Of a stretch of 64,000 nucleotides of DNA, positions 13,906 to 27,100 are shown one piece after another (position 1 is the stretch's first letter; each line of letters opens with the position of its first letter). The position numbers were made by a program, and so were the translations under genes. The notes under the pieces are model-generated. The model worked only from the letters and a program-made list of their open reading frames with translations. It searched no databases and was not told where the DNA came from. Source of the stretch: Membranipora membranacea. Its lineage: Eukaryota > Bryozoa > Gymnolaemata > Cheilostomatida > Membraniporidae. Where the stretch lies: positions 3,596,001-3,660,000 of the forward strand of contig OU612073.1 in assembly GCA_914767715.1 (NCBI GenBank), read 5' to 3'.

Positions 13906-15250
13906 ACTTGATTTTGATCAAGCAGGATTGTGATCGATACACTATCCTCAAACACACATCTAACAGTCTAACACATGGACTTTTGCAAATATAACCAGAA
14001 ATCCACCACCTCTCATGAGAAGGTAGTACTATTTACCACGGTAATATAAGTTTGCAAGTTTTTCACCTTTTCTTACACATTTTATTTTTGTTTGAACATT
14101 GTGATAGTTCAGCATTTATGACCAGTACAAACGTATCCCATTTTTTACTTCTTTCCAGAGCAATTTTTTTTACGTTGGTGTGACCCTTTTCTATTTTTGG
14201 TTGCACAATGTGCAGTGCGCCTTCATAAAACTGATAATTTGTGGCAAATACATCAATTTCCAAACCGAAAACCTTGAAATATGTATATTTTCATATATCA
14301 TCTTAAATAGTGCTCCTGAATTGTTGTCGTTATACCATACCACCAAAATTGATACTGAGAGCTTAAACAGGGGGAATAAACTCTATAAATTTTTCAAATA
14401 GTTTTCCAACTAACCAAGAGTTCAAAGTATTGCCTAGATTTTAATTAGCTCCTCATTATGTGATCCCTCCTCACAAGTGTGACCCTACCTCAAGAAAGCT
14501 CCCATATTTGTTTGGGGAATGTAATGCATCCCCTATCTCTATCATTTTGAATTGATGGAAATTTAATTGTTGCTAGTTGCCTTGTATCCTCTTCCAGTCA
14601 ACTTATGTCTTGATGTTAAATTTTTATGTCATGTTAGCAAAAATAATTCTGCTGGACAGGTTCTCATGAGAAATAGCGTATCTTTCTCTCTCAATTGCTT
14701 TTAGAATTAATCTAATTGAAGGGAAGAAAAAAACTCTGATCTTATGGTGCTTCGTAAAGTATTAACATTAGGGTATTTTGTAATTTGATCAAAGAAACTA
14801 TATCAGTCCACATATACAACTGGTGTTCAATATAATAATTCTCTTTTGAAACTTGTAAGTCTGACTTTTCATTTGCCATATGAGCGTTGTTGGAGGCGGT
14901 TTTTCATCTGGTTTCTATTCTTTCCCCGCAGACAATTTCTTCCTCTGTTTTTGTTCTTTCGACACCTGGAACAACAAATGGTAATACAGTGTCATATCAG
15001 CCTATTTCAAAAGCATATGCATGCTCAATTTTTTCATCTGTAAAAAACTGAGTTGTGCCCAAAAAGTTTTTAGTAAGTAGTTTCATAGAAGAAAGTTTTA
15101 AAAAAGCTAGTCCTGTATCTATTATATCCAAGTTTGGTCAATTCTGTAATTTTCTTTGTACAATTGATGATGATTGGGTTCGGTATTGCCCATTTCAAGG
15201 CCTCCTCTCACATGCTTGAGTAAATAAATGATAACCTCTTTTTCTCTAGC
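13906..15250. other. Convergent 3' spacer
   Basis: This is the 3' flank of the NRF-like gene, facing the end of the minus-strand secreted-protein gene. Possible plus-strand polyadenylation signals AATAAA occur at 14375-14380 and 15223-15228. I see no coding exon or repeat; short open frames here are AT-rich and lack any recognisable motif. Confidence 0.5.
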
Positions 15251-16878
15251 TTACCTTTGCCTTCTAAGTTTCCTTTTGTTTTGCCTTCTCCTTTTCCCTC
15301 CTCTTACTTTGCTGTTGTTTCTCTTCTGATTCAGCTTTCTTGACTTCCCAACACCTTTGGTGTTTGATTCAACATTTCGGAACAAAGCAGTTGTCATAGG
15401 GATAATGGATGTGGTAGTCACAAAATCAGTCACAGGGATTATGGACGTAGTGGTAATAGTATCGGTAAAAGGGAGGATGGCTGTGGTACTGATGAAATCT
15501 GTCACTGGAATTATGAACGTAGTGGTAAACAAATCTGTTGCAGAGTCTTCTGCTGTAGGAGTGAAAGAGTTTGTCACAGAATCTATTACTCCAGTAGTGA
15601 AAGAGTTAGTCACAAAGCCCGTTGTGGGCGTGAAGGTTACTGTAGCTTGGGTTGTGGCCCTTGTGGTGATATCTTCTTGATAGCCGCCGTACCTTGCTGC
15701 GATTCCATCTCTGATTTCCTGGGATGCGCATGGAAGCCACTTTATCCATGCTGCCCTGGTGTGTGACTGAAGTTTCACACCTGCTGCAATCTTCTTCCAA
15801 TCTCCTTTTTCATACCTAGCATAGGGCGTGCCATGCTGAAAAGGATCGCTAGGGTCAGTACAGCGAGGATCTCTAGTAGTAGGGGTTCTCACAAAACCAG
15901 GTGTGGTGAACTGCTGGCTCCCTGTGGTGAAACCCCCTGTAGTGAAGAAAGATTGATCTCCAGTTGTGAAGGTTGACCCGAAACTTCCAGGAGTTGTGAA
16001 TTGACCAGAGGTGGCTGTAAATCATTCAATACAAGTTTTAATCTAAGGATATATAATTGTGACACGGATAGATAAATCATGAGCTGCTAAACTCATTCAT
16101 ATCAAATTTTAGCAAGAAATTGATTCTGAGTGATTACAAGAGCATCAAATCATCAAGATTCTTTCCATTTCAAGCTTTTGCTAAATTGGAAGCGCAGACA
16201 ATAATTTGTTAAGCAATCCTTTGGGACCTTGTGACATGCTCAAAAAGCGATGATCTCTTTTTAACCAACCACTGTGATAATCTGGCATTAGCACATTATC
16301 ATTTTTCTTTAACACTTTTATTGGCAGTCACTTTCATTCCAGTAGCGGAATGTTTTCCGAATAGTGCCGAAAATAAAAAAAATAATAAAGCTTGAGAATG
16401 AATCATACAGCTTAGTACACTGATATCGATGATCGAGTATAACTACTATACCTGTAATCTGTCCACCTGTCACTGTGAAGCCATCATCTGTTACCCCAAC
16501 ACCAGTGGTAATAAAAGATATGTCTGCAAGAAAAAAGTCAAAGTTGGGTTGGTGAATCTGTTGTGAGTTGTCCTCCCATTTCTCAGGTGCACATAACTCT
16601 GTTTGTGAGGTAACCAAAGTTTATGTTAGATGATAGGGAGTTTGTACCAAACTCCCTTATGATAATGATGTGAAGTTCACCTGTGAGCAAATACATATAG
16701 AAGAGCATACACAACTATTCATTGACTACAGCCAGTAATTACTAAGCTGTTATCAATAGAAAGTATTATATTCGGTTGTGATGTGCTGGAATGCCATGTA
16801 TGGTGTTTTTTACATACCTGCCGTTGTTTGAGATGCTACTGTTGGAAGGAAGATCAAAATTATCCAGTTGGGTTCCAT
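15251..16878 (-). CDS. Secreted Thr-rich protein with basic C-terminal tail, unknown family
   Basis: I do not recognise this gene. Exons (minus): 16818-16878, 16452-16523, 15251-16014. Phases fit (1, 1), giving 298 residues. The start Met heads a hydrophobic segment (WIILIFLPTVA) that looks like a signal peptide. Residues 45-90 hold short FTTG-type repeats. Residues 95-157 form a compact, probably folded section with two Cys (C96, C140) and a Trp/Lys-rich WKKIAAGV motif. Residues 160-250 carry imperfect repeats of the type ITTTSIIPVTDFV, a likely O-glycosylation substrate. The last 30-odd residues are dominated by Lys/Arg/Asn and end RRQNKRKLRRQR. The layout suggests a secreted matrix, mucus or biomineral-type protein, but that is inference. 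A C-terminal exon of similar make-up lies at 19441-19724. Confidence 0.75.
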
Positions 16879-17266
16879 ATTCTATAGAACAAAAAGAAAT
16901 CAAATATATTACTCATGGTTCAAAGCTCAAACTTACATAGGTACACATAAACAATTGTGGCTAAACGCTTCAGCGGTAGCTCTTGAAATGAACTACCATG
17001 CCTCTGCAACACGGTTAAAGAACAATGCAGAGCATCTGCTTAGACATTGGATTTCACCAAAACCATATTTCAGGCCTTAAGTCCACATCAACAGTTTTTT
17101 ACCATTTCTCACTCTTAATTTACAGCAAGATATACTTTCAAATACAAATTAATAATGAGTCAATGATATTTTATTATTGTTTGTCACTTGGATTTTTTCA
17201 AATCTTCAACCTCTTTAAATTGTGAAAAACTTACTTGGATGAAAATTATTAAAGTAAAGTAAAGTA

Positions 17267-17925
17267 TTAAAGACTTAGTTTGAGGCTGCTCTTTTCTATC
17301 ACATCTTATTCTCCATATTTTATTCTATCATGACGTGAGTGAATTCCAGCTTTAGAATCCAAATATTGAGGAAGTTATGGCCTCTCAAATTTCCAAGGTG
17401 ACGGCAATTTATCGGCAGTAAGAATCAGCCGGCAATCCCTGTCACAACCATCATACTTATTACGATACACTAATAAATATGTCGATGATCAAAATGTTCA
17501 GATGTGTAACGGTCTCGAACCCAGGTCCAAATGGCTTTGCAGGCAACGCCGCTAACACTGAGCTATATTGTCTACAGGCCCACCTAGTTGGTCCATGTGG
17601 TAGCGTCGTTGCCTATAGGTATGTGGACCTGGGTTCGATTCCCACCCAGGTCTGAATTTTGATCATCATCTTATCTGTGTGATTATTAGTGCATTAACTC
17701 ATAGTAAAAATGACCATAGACAAAACACATGTCTATGGTTGTGACGTACCCCAGGGGAAACATCCGCTTATTCCCAATGCTGATTGAAGGCAATCACCCT
17801 GTAAGTTTGAGAGGCCATAACTTCCTCAATATTTGGATTCTAAAGCTGAAAATCGTTCACATGATAGAATAAAATATGGAGAATAAGATGTGATACAAAA
17901 GAGCAGCCTCAAACTAAGTCTTTAA
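17267..17925. mobile_element. Long-TIR MITE (family A, copy 1) containing tRNA-like segments
   Basis: A 659-bp element with roughly 135-bp inverted ends, starting ttaaagacttagtttgaggc and ending in the complement. A second copy in the opposite orientation is at 32638-33174. It has no coding capacity. The middle holds two tRNA-like stretches. One is on the minus strand near 17500-17575, with an A-box like TAGCTCAGTGTTAGCGGCG and B-box-like GGGTTCGAGACC. The other is on the plus strand near 17590-17655, with TGGTAGCGTCG and GGTTCGATTCCC. The two face each other, so the element is a composite of a foldback DNA transposon and pol III-promoter-like sequence. Confidence 0.85.
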
Positions 17926-19440
17926 GTAAAGAAAAATAAACAAAAAACTAGCAAGGAAATAACATCGGTTTTTGGGGTTTAGCAGAAAACTCTGCGATAT
18001 GAATATAGATGTATGTATTTACCACAAGGTATCATGGCTATGGCAGTCACTGCCTTTTAGTGAAAGAAATAGACAGTAAATAATTTTGAGCTTACCCCAC
18101 TTTAATGCAGTGCAGAATCCTGCAACTTCACCTCAACACTAAAACAAACTGAGTAAGAAGAAAAGTGATGTCTGTTGGCAAGCTGTCACCTCAGTAATGA
18201 AACTCTCTTCAAGAGCGAATGTATTTTGTATACGTTTTAATTGCGATTATTTCAAAGGATTGCGGTTTTATATGTGTTGCATGCTTACCTGGTGTTTCAA
18301 CATTACATGGCACGAGCTGGCTTGTAGCTTATTCAAGGTAATCTACCTCATTTCATCATGGCATGAGGCAAAGGCTTGAGACTAATCCATTTGAATCCAC
18401 GTCTTTGACTTCAGCCAGAACCAATAAAGTTTTAGTATTAGTGATCGATTAACTTTTGATTGTAACTGATCCTTTATTTTCGCTACTGTTCTTTATTTTA
18501 ATCTGGATTATCAGCTTGATTCATCAAATTAAATTCTCATCACTGTTTTAATCTTGAGGATGTCCCTTTTTAGGGAAAAAAATGATGATTTCCATAGTAA
18601 CAAAAGAGGGAGGGGCAGGATTGGAAAGTCTTCATCAATGCTTGGTTACATTGTAAAGAAGGGATTGCATAACTGTGGCAATGGTCTATGCTAATGAAGA
18701 AGACCATTATTTCACTCAAACTTGTGGTGATTATATAGTAATGTCATAGTTGTGAAAAGTTTTGGCTCAATAAATTGCATTTTTGGTTTAATCATAGATG
18801 CATTTGAGGATGCATCATTCAAAGTGCTTTCCAATTTTCAGGCGTAGATGTAAATATTGACATAAAGCTTCGCATCGAACTTTCAACTTCATAAAACGAA
18901 ATCCAGATGTGTTATTTAAAGAGTAAGTGCTGTAAAGAGGGGACAATCCTAATTGCAGAGGTTTGGCTAAAACTTGATCTCATACAAGCCACAGTAGCAG
19001 AGATTGAAAAATTATTATTATCATTTTAATTTGGCACATCTAAGGTTTACCAGCAATTCTGTGTCAGATGTTCTCAGAAGACAATATATTACATAAATTC
19101 ACGAGAGGATACATTTTTGTTCATAATTATTGTTATAATCGATAAATTGGAAAGAATAATTATTGTACTCAGTGTAAAGTCAGAAACTTGTTTGAGTTTT
19201 GCACTGCGTCATGGAAAACTCTGATGCTGCCTAGCATATTCTTTTCCTTCCATTTATGCATCGCCGCAAAACTTTTTTTAGCACTTAATTTTCACAAAAA
19301 GCTAAAAATATTATATTGATCATGTAAAAAAGTTTATAGTATTTGAATATCTCAAAACAAAGGCCAGAGTGACAAACTGTCAACATATTCAATGTTCAAT
19401 TTGGAAGTGACAAATCCAAACATGTATATCAGAGTGTATG
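17926..19440. other. Non-coding spacer
   Basis: AT-rich sequence between the family A MITE and the 19441 exon. I see no exon with plausible splice sites, no repeat shared with the rest of the window and no RNA gene. Confidence 0.4.
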
Positions 19441-20250
19441 TTAGTAGAAGTTTGCTTTGTTCTTATTGCCTCTCCTGTTGGACTTTCTAGCTCTGTTTCC
19501 CCTACTTCGTCTTGTTCCTCTGTTTTGTCTGTTTCCTCTGTTTCGCTTGTTCAGAATTCTATTGGCTTTCTTGCCTAAGCCATTTCTGCTGCCAGATTGC
19601 AATCTGTTACAACGTCGTTTATATCCTGAGTTACCACAGCTATAACAAGGATAAGGATATACGATAAGGTATTCTGTGATAGAAGAATTCAGGAAGCAAG
19701 AATTAAATGGAAAAGTATCTTGTCCTGAAAACATGAAATGACTGATTCAACTTTTAAAATTGTTTTATCAATGCGGCAAGCTCAACATATGCGCTCCAGC
19801 AGCATAACTCAGAATCTTGTTTTTATTGACCAATTTTTGTTGCATTAGTGGTGATCTCTGTTTTGTATAAAAATAAATATCTAGGGTTCTACTCAACATT
19901 GCTCATGATCGCTTTTGAAGCTCCGAGAGTAAGCAATTTTCTAACACTTAATGGTTACTGCGAATTTGTTACTGCAGTAACTAAACTATATGTAATATTT
20001 TCAGTATATAGATCTACGACTGGTGCACATGTTCCATTCATTTGGTCGAGTTTATTAACAGCATGTCTGCAATTAAAATAGTAATACTAAACTGGTTGAC
20101 CTTAGATTGATTTGACTTACTTCTGTTTGTTGTTTCTCTGATTTGCTTTCTTTCCTGCCCTTATCCTCTTGTTATTTCCTTCTCCATGTTGAACTGTCTC
20201 AGGGAAAGCAGCAGTTGTTGAAATCCCACTGGGAAAAGTTGTCATATCTC
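19441..20250 (-). CDS. Probable relative of the secreted Thr-rich/basic-tail gene; structure incomplete
   Basis: Three candidate minus-strand exons. The one at about 20121-20250 begins near an AG, holds TTFPSGISTTAAFP and AGKKANQRNNKQ, and ends at donor GTAAGT. The second, 19973-20066, follows a good acceptor, fits in phase and contains NGTC and NIT sequons. The third, 19441-19724, has a clear acceptor, four Cys (CFLNSS, CYSC, RRC) and a long Arg/Asn/Gly/Lys tail (GKKANRILNKRNRGNRQNRG) before the stop. The shared Thr/Phe stretches and basic tails link it to the 15251-16878 gene. The junction 19973 to 19724 fits in phase only with a weak donor (GTTTAG) a little upstream, and I find no signal-peptide exon. 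The gene may be partly decayed or may use exons I missed; a retrotransposon fragment lies just beyond. Confidence 0.4.
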
Positions 20251-20399
20251 TGCTGTCAGCAAACTTGAAAAATGGCCCCATCTTTTTTTTTTGTGTATGT
20301 TTATTGCTTACTATAAAAACTAGAATGAGTAAAACGGTGTCAAAGGTATATTGAAAGTTAAAAAGCAATGGGACAGTCAGATAGCACGAAGCTAGAACA

Positions 20400-21800
20400 G
20401 AGACTGCCCGACTAGAACACTCGACGCCACACGCGCCTGCCAGAACGACAGAGCGAAACATCCGCAACTGGCACACAATCAAACCCCTCCCTCAGGCGCG
20501 CCGCCAGGCCACCCAAGGAACCAGACTGTGTACATGTCTCCACTCCCATAAGGTACCTGTTGGACAGGTTGACACCATGGCACAACAGGGACCTCTCACC
20601 TCGCTTGTTTTTGGCCTTTTTTGTTCGTAAATTATTTAATCTTGTGTTATAATTATGTTCTGATTTGTTGATAAACTCATTCGAAAATGTTCTTAAAAAT
20701 AATTTTAAAGAGCAGTATTGGAATAACATATTCAAAGGCATTATATTTAAAGTCTTAAAAAGGGTTGAAACATGATCTCTGGTTTTTTTCTTTAAAATTA
20801 CTCTTACACAAGCCTTTTGGAGGACTATTACTCGTTTGAGGTCATTTTCCGAAGCATTGCCCCAGAACTCTATTCCATAGAGCAGGTGCGGGTAATAAAA
20901 TGAGTAATATAGTTCGATCGTTGTTTATTTGTCAAAATATGGCCTTACTTTACGCATCATTATTACAACCAAATTTAAGTTTTTGAACAATTCATTTATG
21001 TGCGACTGGAAGTAAAACTTGAACTTAAAAGTAAAATATGAATCAAGGATAATACCTAAAAATTTAGTTTCATTTTTCAGTTCAAGGGTGTTGGTATTCA
21101 GTTTGATAACATGATCATCGGCACTGATAGCTTTTCTTGGGGTTTTAAAAATTACCTGAAAAGTTTTGGAATAGTTAAGTACTAGTTTATTAGCTAAGCA
21201 CCAATTTTCGACTTCGTTTAATCCTTGACTTGAAATAGCATGGTCTGTACAAAATATATTAGTGTCGTCTGATACAATATGTAATTTAATGCAGGCGCTG
21301 CATTCAAGAGGTCGTTTATGTAAATCAAAAATAAAAGTGGTCCGAGGTTTGAACCTTGGGGTACTCCTATGTTGATGTCACGGTACTGAGAAACAGAAGT
21401 AACAATATAATAACAATAACATATTGTTTACGATTTTTGAGGTAATTTTCTATGAGAGATGTGGCACAGAGTAAAAATCCATTGAACGGTAGCTTTTTGA
21501 CTAAAAGCTCATGATTAATAGTATCAAACGCCTTTGAAAAATCTAAAAATATGCCAAATGTGCTGTTGCAGCGGCTAAAATTTTCATACAGTTGTTCCAT
21601 AAGCTTGTTCCTTAATCCAAACTAGCAGTCGGTTAAATTGAGTTGGTCTCTAAAAAATCAGTGATCTGGTTACTAAGAATTTTTTCAACAATTTTAGATA
21701 TAGTGCTTAAGATTAATATTGGGCGATAGTTATTAGTACTTTGTTTGTCCCCTTTTTTAAAAATGGGTGTCACTCGTGCTATTTCTAAGCAGTTGTCACC
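20400..21800 (-). pseudogene. Decayed non-LTR retrotransposon reverse transcriptase
   Basis: The minus-strand frames carry, in order, the core of a non-LTR (CR1/Jockey-like) reverse transcriptase: FGIFLDFSKAFDTINHELL (near 21540), [20 protein letters not shown] (near 21340) and VSDDTNIF, a changed YADD box (near 21270). The thumb/C-terminal part follows (LLYGIEFWGNASENDLKRV near 20880, then a tail to about 20412). Frameshifts (one near 21300) and an in-frame stop near 20925 break the frame, and the 5' endonuclease part is absent. The copy is therefore truncated and dead. Confidence 0.85.
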
Positions 21801-21965
21801 TGTCAGAAATACAAATGTTCATTTCCAACTGAAGTAATAGAGATTCCCTTACCTGAGGTGTCATATTTTTATATAGATTATCCTGGATTAACCTGCTGTG
21901 GTGTCCGGCTATTTGAAGTTATTAAAAAAAAAAACGCAAGCCGCACACGAGGAAATGGTAGTGGC

Positions 21966-22017
21966 AAGATTAAATCACAGAGTGAGGATATATATACTAA
22001 CTCTGTGATTTAATCTT
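21966..22017. repeat. 18-bp perfect inverted repeat (hairpin)
   Basis: Arms 21966-21983 and 22000-22017 (aagattaaatcacagagt and its complement) enclose a 16-bp AT-rich loop. It lies close to the retrotransposon fragment. No element boundary could be assigned. Confidence 0.7.
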
Positions 22018-22969
22018 TGCTGAGAGTGTTGTAACAACTTTTGCTGCACACTGTGAGGCATCAACTGTTTGAAACAATCACACTTAAAATCTTTTCTATC
22101 TGATATACAGCAGTAAGATTTTGTTTCTTCGTAGAGTCGAATTTTATTTTAATATCCCAGACTGCAGGGCAATGATGTTACCTACAATCTCATTCCGTCG
22201 CCACTCGTAAAGTTGACTTTTCAACCACAACTTTTACGAGTTTCACTGCTTCTTAAAAATGATCTCCGCTACCAAACAAAATATCATTGAAACTGGCCAT
22301 TGGTCAATGGTGATATATCAGTCAAAAGAGAGATAAGAATCTATATTTTATTCTCGTTGTAATTTTGAAGGAAGCATGCACCACCATAGCAACCATAAAA
22401 ACTTCAAAAGACAAAGAAACATGACTTTGCAACCAATGCAACTCAGACTCCTTTTTATTTTATTTTTTCCACTTATATGCCCTACTTTCAATGCTATCAA
22501 CATTTTATAGGATAGATATTAGATTTAGGCATTAAACAAGCTTCAAACTTCAAAAAATTTCTTTTGATATAATTCTGATATTCTTAGCAGTTGGCAGCAC
22601 TGAGGTGTTTATTGTGTAATAAATTTTAACTTGACAAATAAAGGTACGTACAGGAGATACACTAATTAACCTCATAGTTACCTCACTCACCCTCACAATA
22701 CACACAAAATATATTAACTAGATTTCATGCTGTAATACTTTCTCTGTGGTCGCTTGATAAATTTAAGTGTATAAAATGATGCTGATTTTCAGAGTTGTTT
22801 ACAGTTCAGTGGGATCGGAACTCGTGATATATTTAGAATTCTGAGGGTATTTATGTATTTCTTATCATACAAATCCACACTGTCTTAGTAAAGGTATGTA
22901 CCCATTGAATCATGGTGTCTGTAGCTTGACTTCTTTGGCAGTGTCATACAAGCACCGTTATGGGATGCT
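22018..22969. other. Non-coding spacer
   Basis: AT-rich spacer between two retrotransposon fragments of opposite orientation. I see no supported gene or repeat. Confidence 0.35.
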
Positions 22970-23272
22970 TTGAATGTCGATCCGAAAAGATGTTCTGATT
23001 CAGTGTCGGACCTAAATGCAGAGACTGTGAACACTCACTTCACTAATATTGCAGATGTTTTGACTAGTAAATTGCCAACTCTTCATGCCAGAATTGACCC
23101 TCTCACAAAAGCGAAAATGAACCCAATTCCGCATTTGACACCATCAGACTGTATCAAATACATGTTTAGTATCTCAAACAATAAATCTACTGGTACCAAT
23201 ACTATTTCAGTGAAAATACTGAGAAAAACATTCCCCTATATTGTTGACATCCTTACTGACATGATAAATTGA
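22940..23272 (+). pseudogene. Non-LTR retrotransposon fragment, pre-RT region
   Basis: A 100-codon open frame resembles the segment just before the reverse transcriptase palm of non-LTR elements. It has LNAETVNTHFTNIADVL, then ISNNKSTGTNTISVKILRK, the usual K-S-T/P-G-x-D/N-x-I-S motif, then PYIVDILTDMIN and a stop. It is on the opposite strand to the 20400-21800 copy, so it is a separate insertion. The RT core does not follow. Confidence 0.7.
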
Positions 23273-24176
23273 TTTTTGGTTGATATATTATGTGATTTAT
23301 TTACATATTTCACATTGCGAGATGAGTAGGATTTGTCTCACCTGAACATTGTATGCTGCTCAGGTTGACTGCTTTGGACATATTCCACGAACCTCGCACA
23401 ATACTATTGATACTTAGCAATGATATATTAATAGTTAAGTTGTTGGCCTGCAAAACAGTTTTTGGTCTGTGAAATCCTTGATTCCAAGAAGTATTGAAAT
23501 TCACCCATAAAGTTACCCCATTGATTACAGAGTTGTATTGTTCATGATGTCAGTTTTAATTCACCTTTTGAATGAGTTCAAACTTGCTGACACTAGGCTG
23601 TGAGTGTTCTAGCTGTCTGGTTGTCTCAGCTCAGAGTTATCAGGTCCTAACGAGACAATTGACATATTGAAGTTTTTAAAGTTAGTTTATGTAAACCGAT
23701 ATTACCGGGCTGGGGTTTGTAGAGTGAGAATTAAGCTAGAAACTTACTGAAAAGTCGCAAAAAAACAGACAAGACCATCAAAATTGAGTTTTTTATTATG
23801 TATAAATTGATAAAAATTATACATTGAGTTGTTAGAAGAATAAATGACTACTTTCCTGCGCATAGAAATGGTTTAAAATGGTAGCACATAATATTTTGGA
23901 TTGTAGTTGACTTTGTTATTGTACTGGTTTAGAAAGTATACATTTATGAGAATAGTTGAGAATGTCAATATTTTACCACATAAATCAAACCATAAATACA
24001 TTTTTCAATACAGTTACAATCATAAACAGTGATTTTGTAAATTTTTGCAGTATATCCAGAGGGTGCAATTCGAACTTGATCAGAATCGAACAACTCATTC
24101 ACATAAATACCACAAGGTTTGACACTAATAGGGTGTCAAGGCTGTCACTCGAGCTCCTCATATCCTACTAGAATCC
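23273..24176. other. 3' flank of the TRIM gene
   Basis: Non-coding, AT-rich. A minus-strand AATAAA (complement at 23792-23797) could serve the TRIM transcript, but it is far from the stop. Nothing else is supported. Confidence 0.35.
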
Positions 24177-27100
24177 TCAGTAGACTAGCTTGTAGATATA
24201 TAGCTTCTCTTCTTTGTCACGGGGAATGATTATCATGTCTTTGGAAAGGCACAGGTCAAGAGCTGCACTCCGTGTGAATTTGTTCTCGGTGTCTTGTATG
24301 ATTCCTCGATGTCGACCTACAATCAACTATTTGGTTAGTTCGATGGCAGAACAGATGTAGTAGATACGCATGAAATAAACATTTCTTTCACATAGTTATT
24401 ACCCAGCCAAAGATCACAATATATGGCTGGTCATTATTGTTATGTTGCCCTATATTGGAGGAGTTAAAATTAAAGATATGACATCTTTTTGTCGTTTAAA
24501 TTATGTCATCATAATAATTCTTTTGCAAAAGGACCAACATCTTTTTGCAAAGAAACGATTGACTTGAGTATATGATAGCTAGTTACGTGCCTACATTACC
24601 TGTTTTAGAATCCAGCACAACAAGAATGTTTGATTTTTCCACCATGGTCACATACACATTGTCTCCATCAGAGGCCACAGCTGTTGGCTTGAATTTGAGC
24701 TTCACCTCCCATCCTTGTTCTTCTACTATTTGTTGTTGGCCGTAGTTCGATCTGAATTCCTGGAATCCAACTTTGGAAACGCCGAAGTTTCCACAGTCTG
24801 CTATGATGACAGAATCCTCCCCACATGCACAAATTGACACGATTCCTAGACCGAGGTTTGGCAGAGGAACTTTTCTTCCCCCTGACCAAGTCACATGCCA
24901 TTTTTGAATTTCTTTCTTTTCTCTATTAACAAGCACAATTTGGTCTGCTATTACAGCCATGAGATTACCAAATTTACGTTGCCCTTCTTGGTAATTAAGA
25001 TCAGAATGTCGTGATCGGTGTAATTGAGCTTTGGTTTGCATGTCCACTGTATACACAAAGTAAGTGCCTAATGTGAAAAATTTGTTGTTGTAGGTTCTAA
25101 TGCCCAAAACTTGCTCACCCGCCTCCATAAATGGCCTCATTTTAATTTTATTAGGACCTAGGTCTATTTGGAAAATTTCTCCATCTTTGGTGGCCATATA
25201 GATGATCCCGCTACTTTGGCAAACAGATGATGGTTGGCCATCCGTTGAGAAGCTCGAAATTAATTGTAATTTTGGGAGCCTGGGGGAAAGTAACTGCCTC
25301 GGAATTCCAACATCCTTCACTTTTTTTTCCAGCTCCACATCAATATCCAAATGAGATTCTGAAAAAACGAAAGCTTTCAATTATCTTAAAAAAAACAGGC
25401 CTGGCCAATCAGCAGTTTAGAGGATGGGAGCAACCGCATAATATACGTGTAAATCATCGAATACTTGATCAAACAATAGTTACTGTTATTGAACCCTTGG
25501 TATCTTTGGTGCAATTAATTTTAATACATGTAAGTAAGGGAGAAAAAACTTTAATCAGCAGAATCAGACCTACGTTTATCATCCCTTTCAAACTCATTAA
25601 TTAACGAGACAGAAAAAAACAACCCAATCAAAAAATGAATACCTCTGATCTTAAGAGCCATTGTGAATGGTATTGTTTGTGGAAATGGTCTGTTGAATGT
25701 TGCTTTAGTTTCGTTATAAGTTGCTTCATACTTCCTTATCAAATCAACCTGCAAACAAAGGATTTTGTGAACCGCAATTAAAATAAATTAAGATGCATTG
25801 GAACAGTGATTTGAGTGCAGTCAGCATAACTTTGGTGAATATAAATTCATGTGTGCGGTAATTTTATATGTTTAAATAATTGTAAATAGAACATGTTCAG
25901 TGTAGGTATGGAGTTACCCGCCCTTTTTAGCTGAGCAGATAACTCGTTAGTATTGTGCTCTCAGACTAGAAGCATTCATTGTCATCATTCAGGCTCAGTG
26001 TTCTGTTTGACCGTTGGACCATTTGTGTGCTCAAATCACAAATTGTGTTGAAACAATTCATTATTACAAGAAATTGTTAGGGATCGATCTCAGCTCAATG
26101 GTTTTGTTAACATTTGCAAGCAGCAAAGTATCTTAGAGTGATATTTGAATCAACCAAAATGAACCCATATGAGATATTTTAATTGATCTGAATGTTGATT
26201 GAATAACTCGTCCTACCCTGTGATAGCTGTCAGCATCAGCAACCAAAATGGAGAACTTCTGTTGATCCGCTTCCAACTGGGAATGAAACTGAACCAATGA
26301 ATCTTTGATCGCCTGCATCTCTGACATTGTACTTTCTCTCTCCAATAGCAACTCTCCTTCTATTTCTTCATACTTTTTCTTCAAGCCGGACAGCTTTAAA
26401 AAAATTTATTAATGTTAAAGTTTTAGTATGAAACTATCTCTCATTACTTACTATTTTGGAAGATTAATCCATCCTCTACATTGTCTGTTTCGTGCTCTGA
26501 CATAATTTTTTTTAAATGGCGGTACAGGGAAATGTTCTTAGAATATTATATATATCATATAAATCATTCCATTCCCAATTAAGTGAATCTTCTGAAGTAT
26601 ACACAATGAGAGCATTCATTATTTTTGTAAACCAACCTGGGCATCTCTAGCTTGATGTATTTGCATAATCATCTTTTCAGTTTTGCTATCGTGATTATCC
26701 AAAACTTCCTCAATCTTGCCTATACTTGTCTTAACAACTTCTCTCTTGTTGCCAAATCGTGTTACCATATTACTCGTCCTGGTCCTCACACTCTCAGCAA
26801 TTGTGTCCATGGTCAGAAGAGCATGCTTGGAACCTAGATAACAAAAAAAATTGAATACTTTTTATAGTGATCAATGGGTCAACGGTTAGTGCAAACAGGG
26901 AGATTCTCTCCCTTGTTCAAACTCAAGGCTCTTCCGTGTGTTTTGTCTATCATCACTTTATTCAAACTACTCATTCCCCTCTTAACCTGTTTTGAGAGCT
27001 CTACTGTCAGAAAAGATGTTCTGTTCTGAACATAGCTGATTGTCTCCAAAGATTGACGCCGACAGTGGGAATAGCTTAATGATTCAGACCATCACATTTC

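Noticed and set aside
15357-15680. 107-codon plus-strand open frame rich in Val
   Set aside because: It is the antisense shadow of the Thr-rich repeats of the minus-strand gene; the minus strand has a signal peptide and spliced exons.
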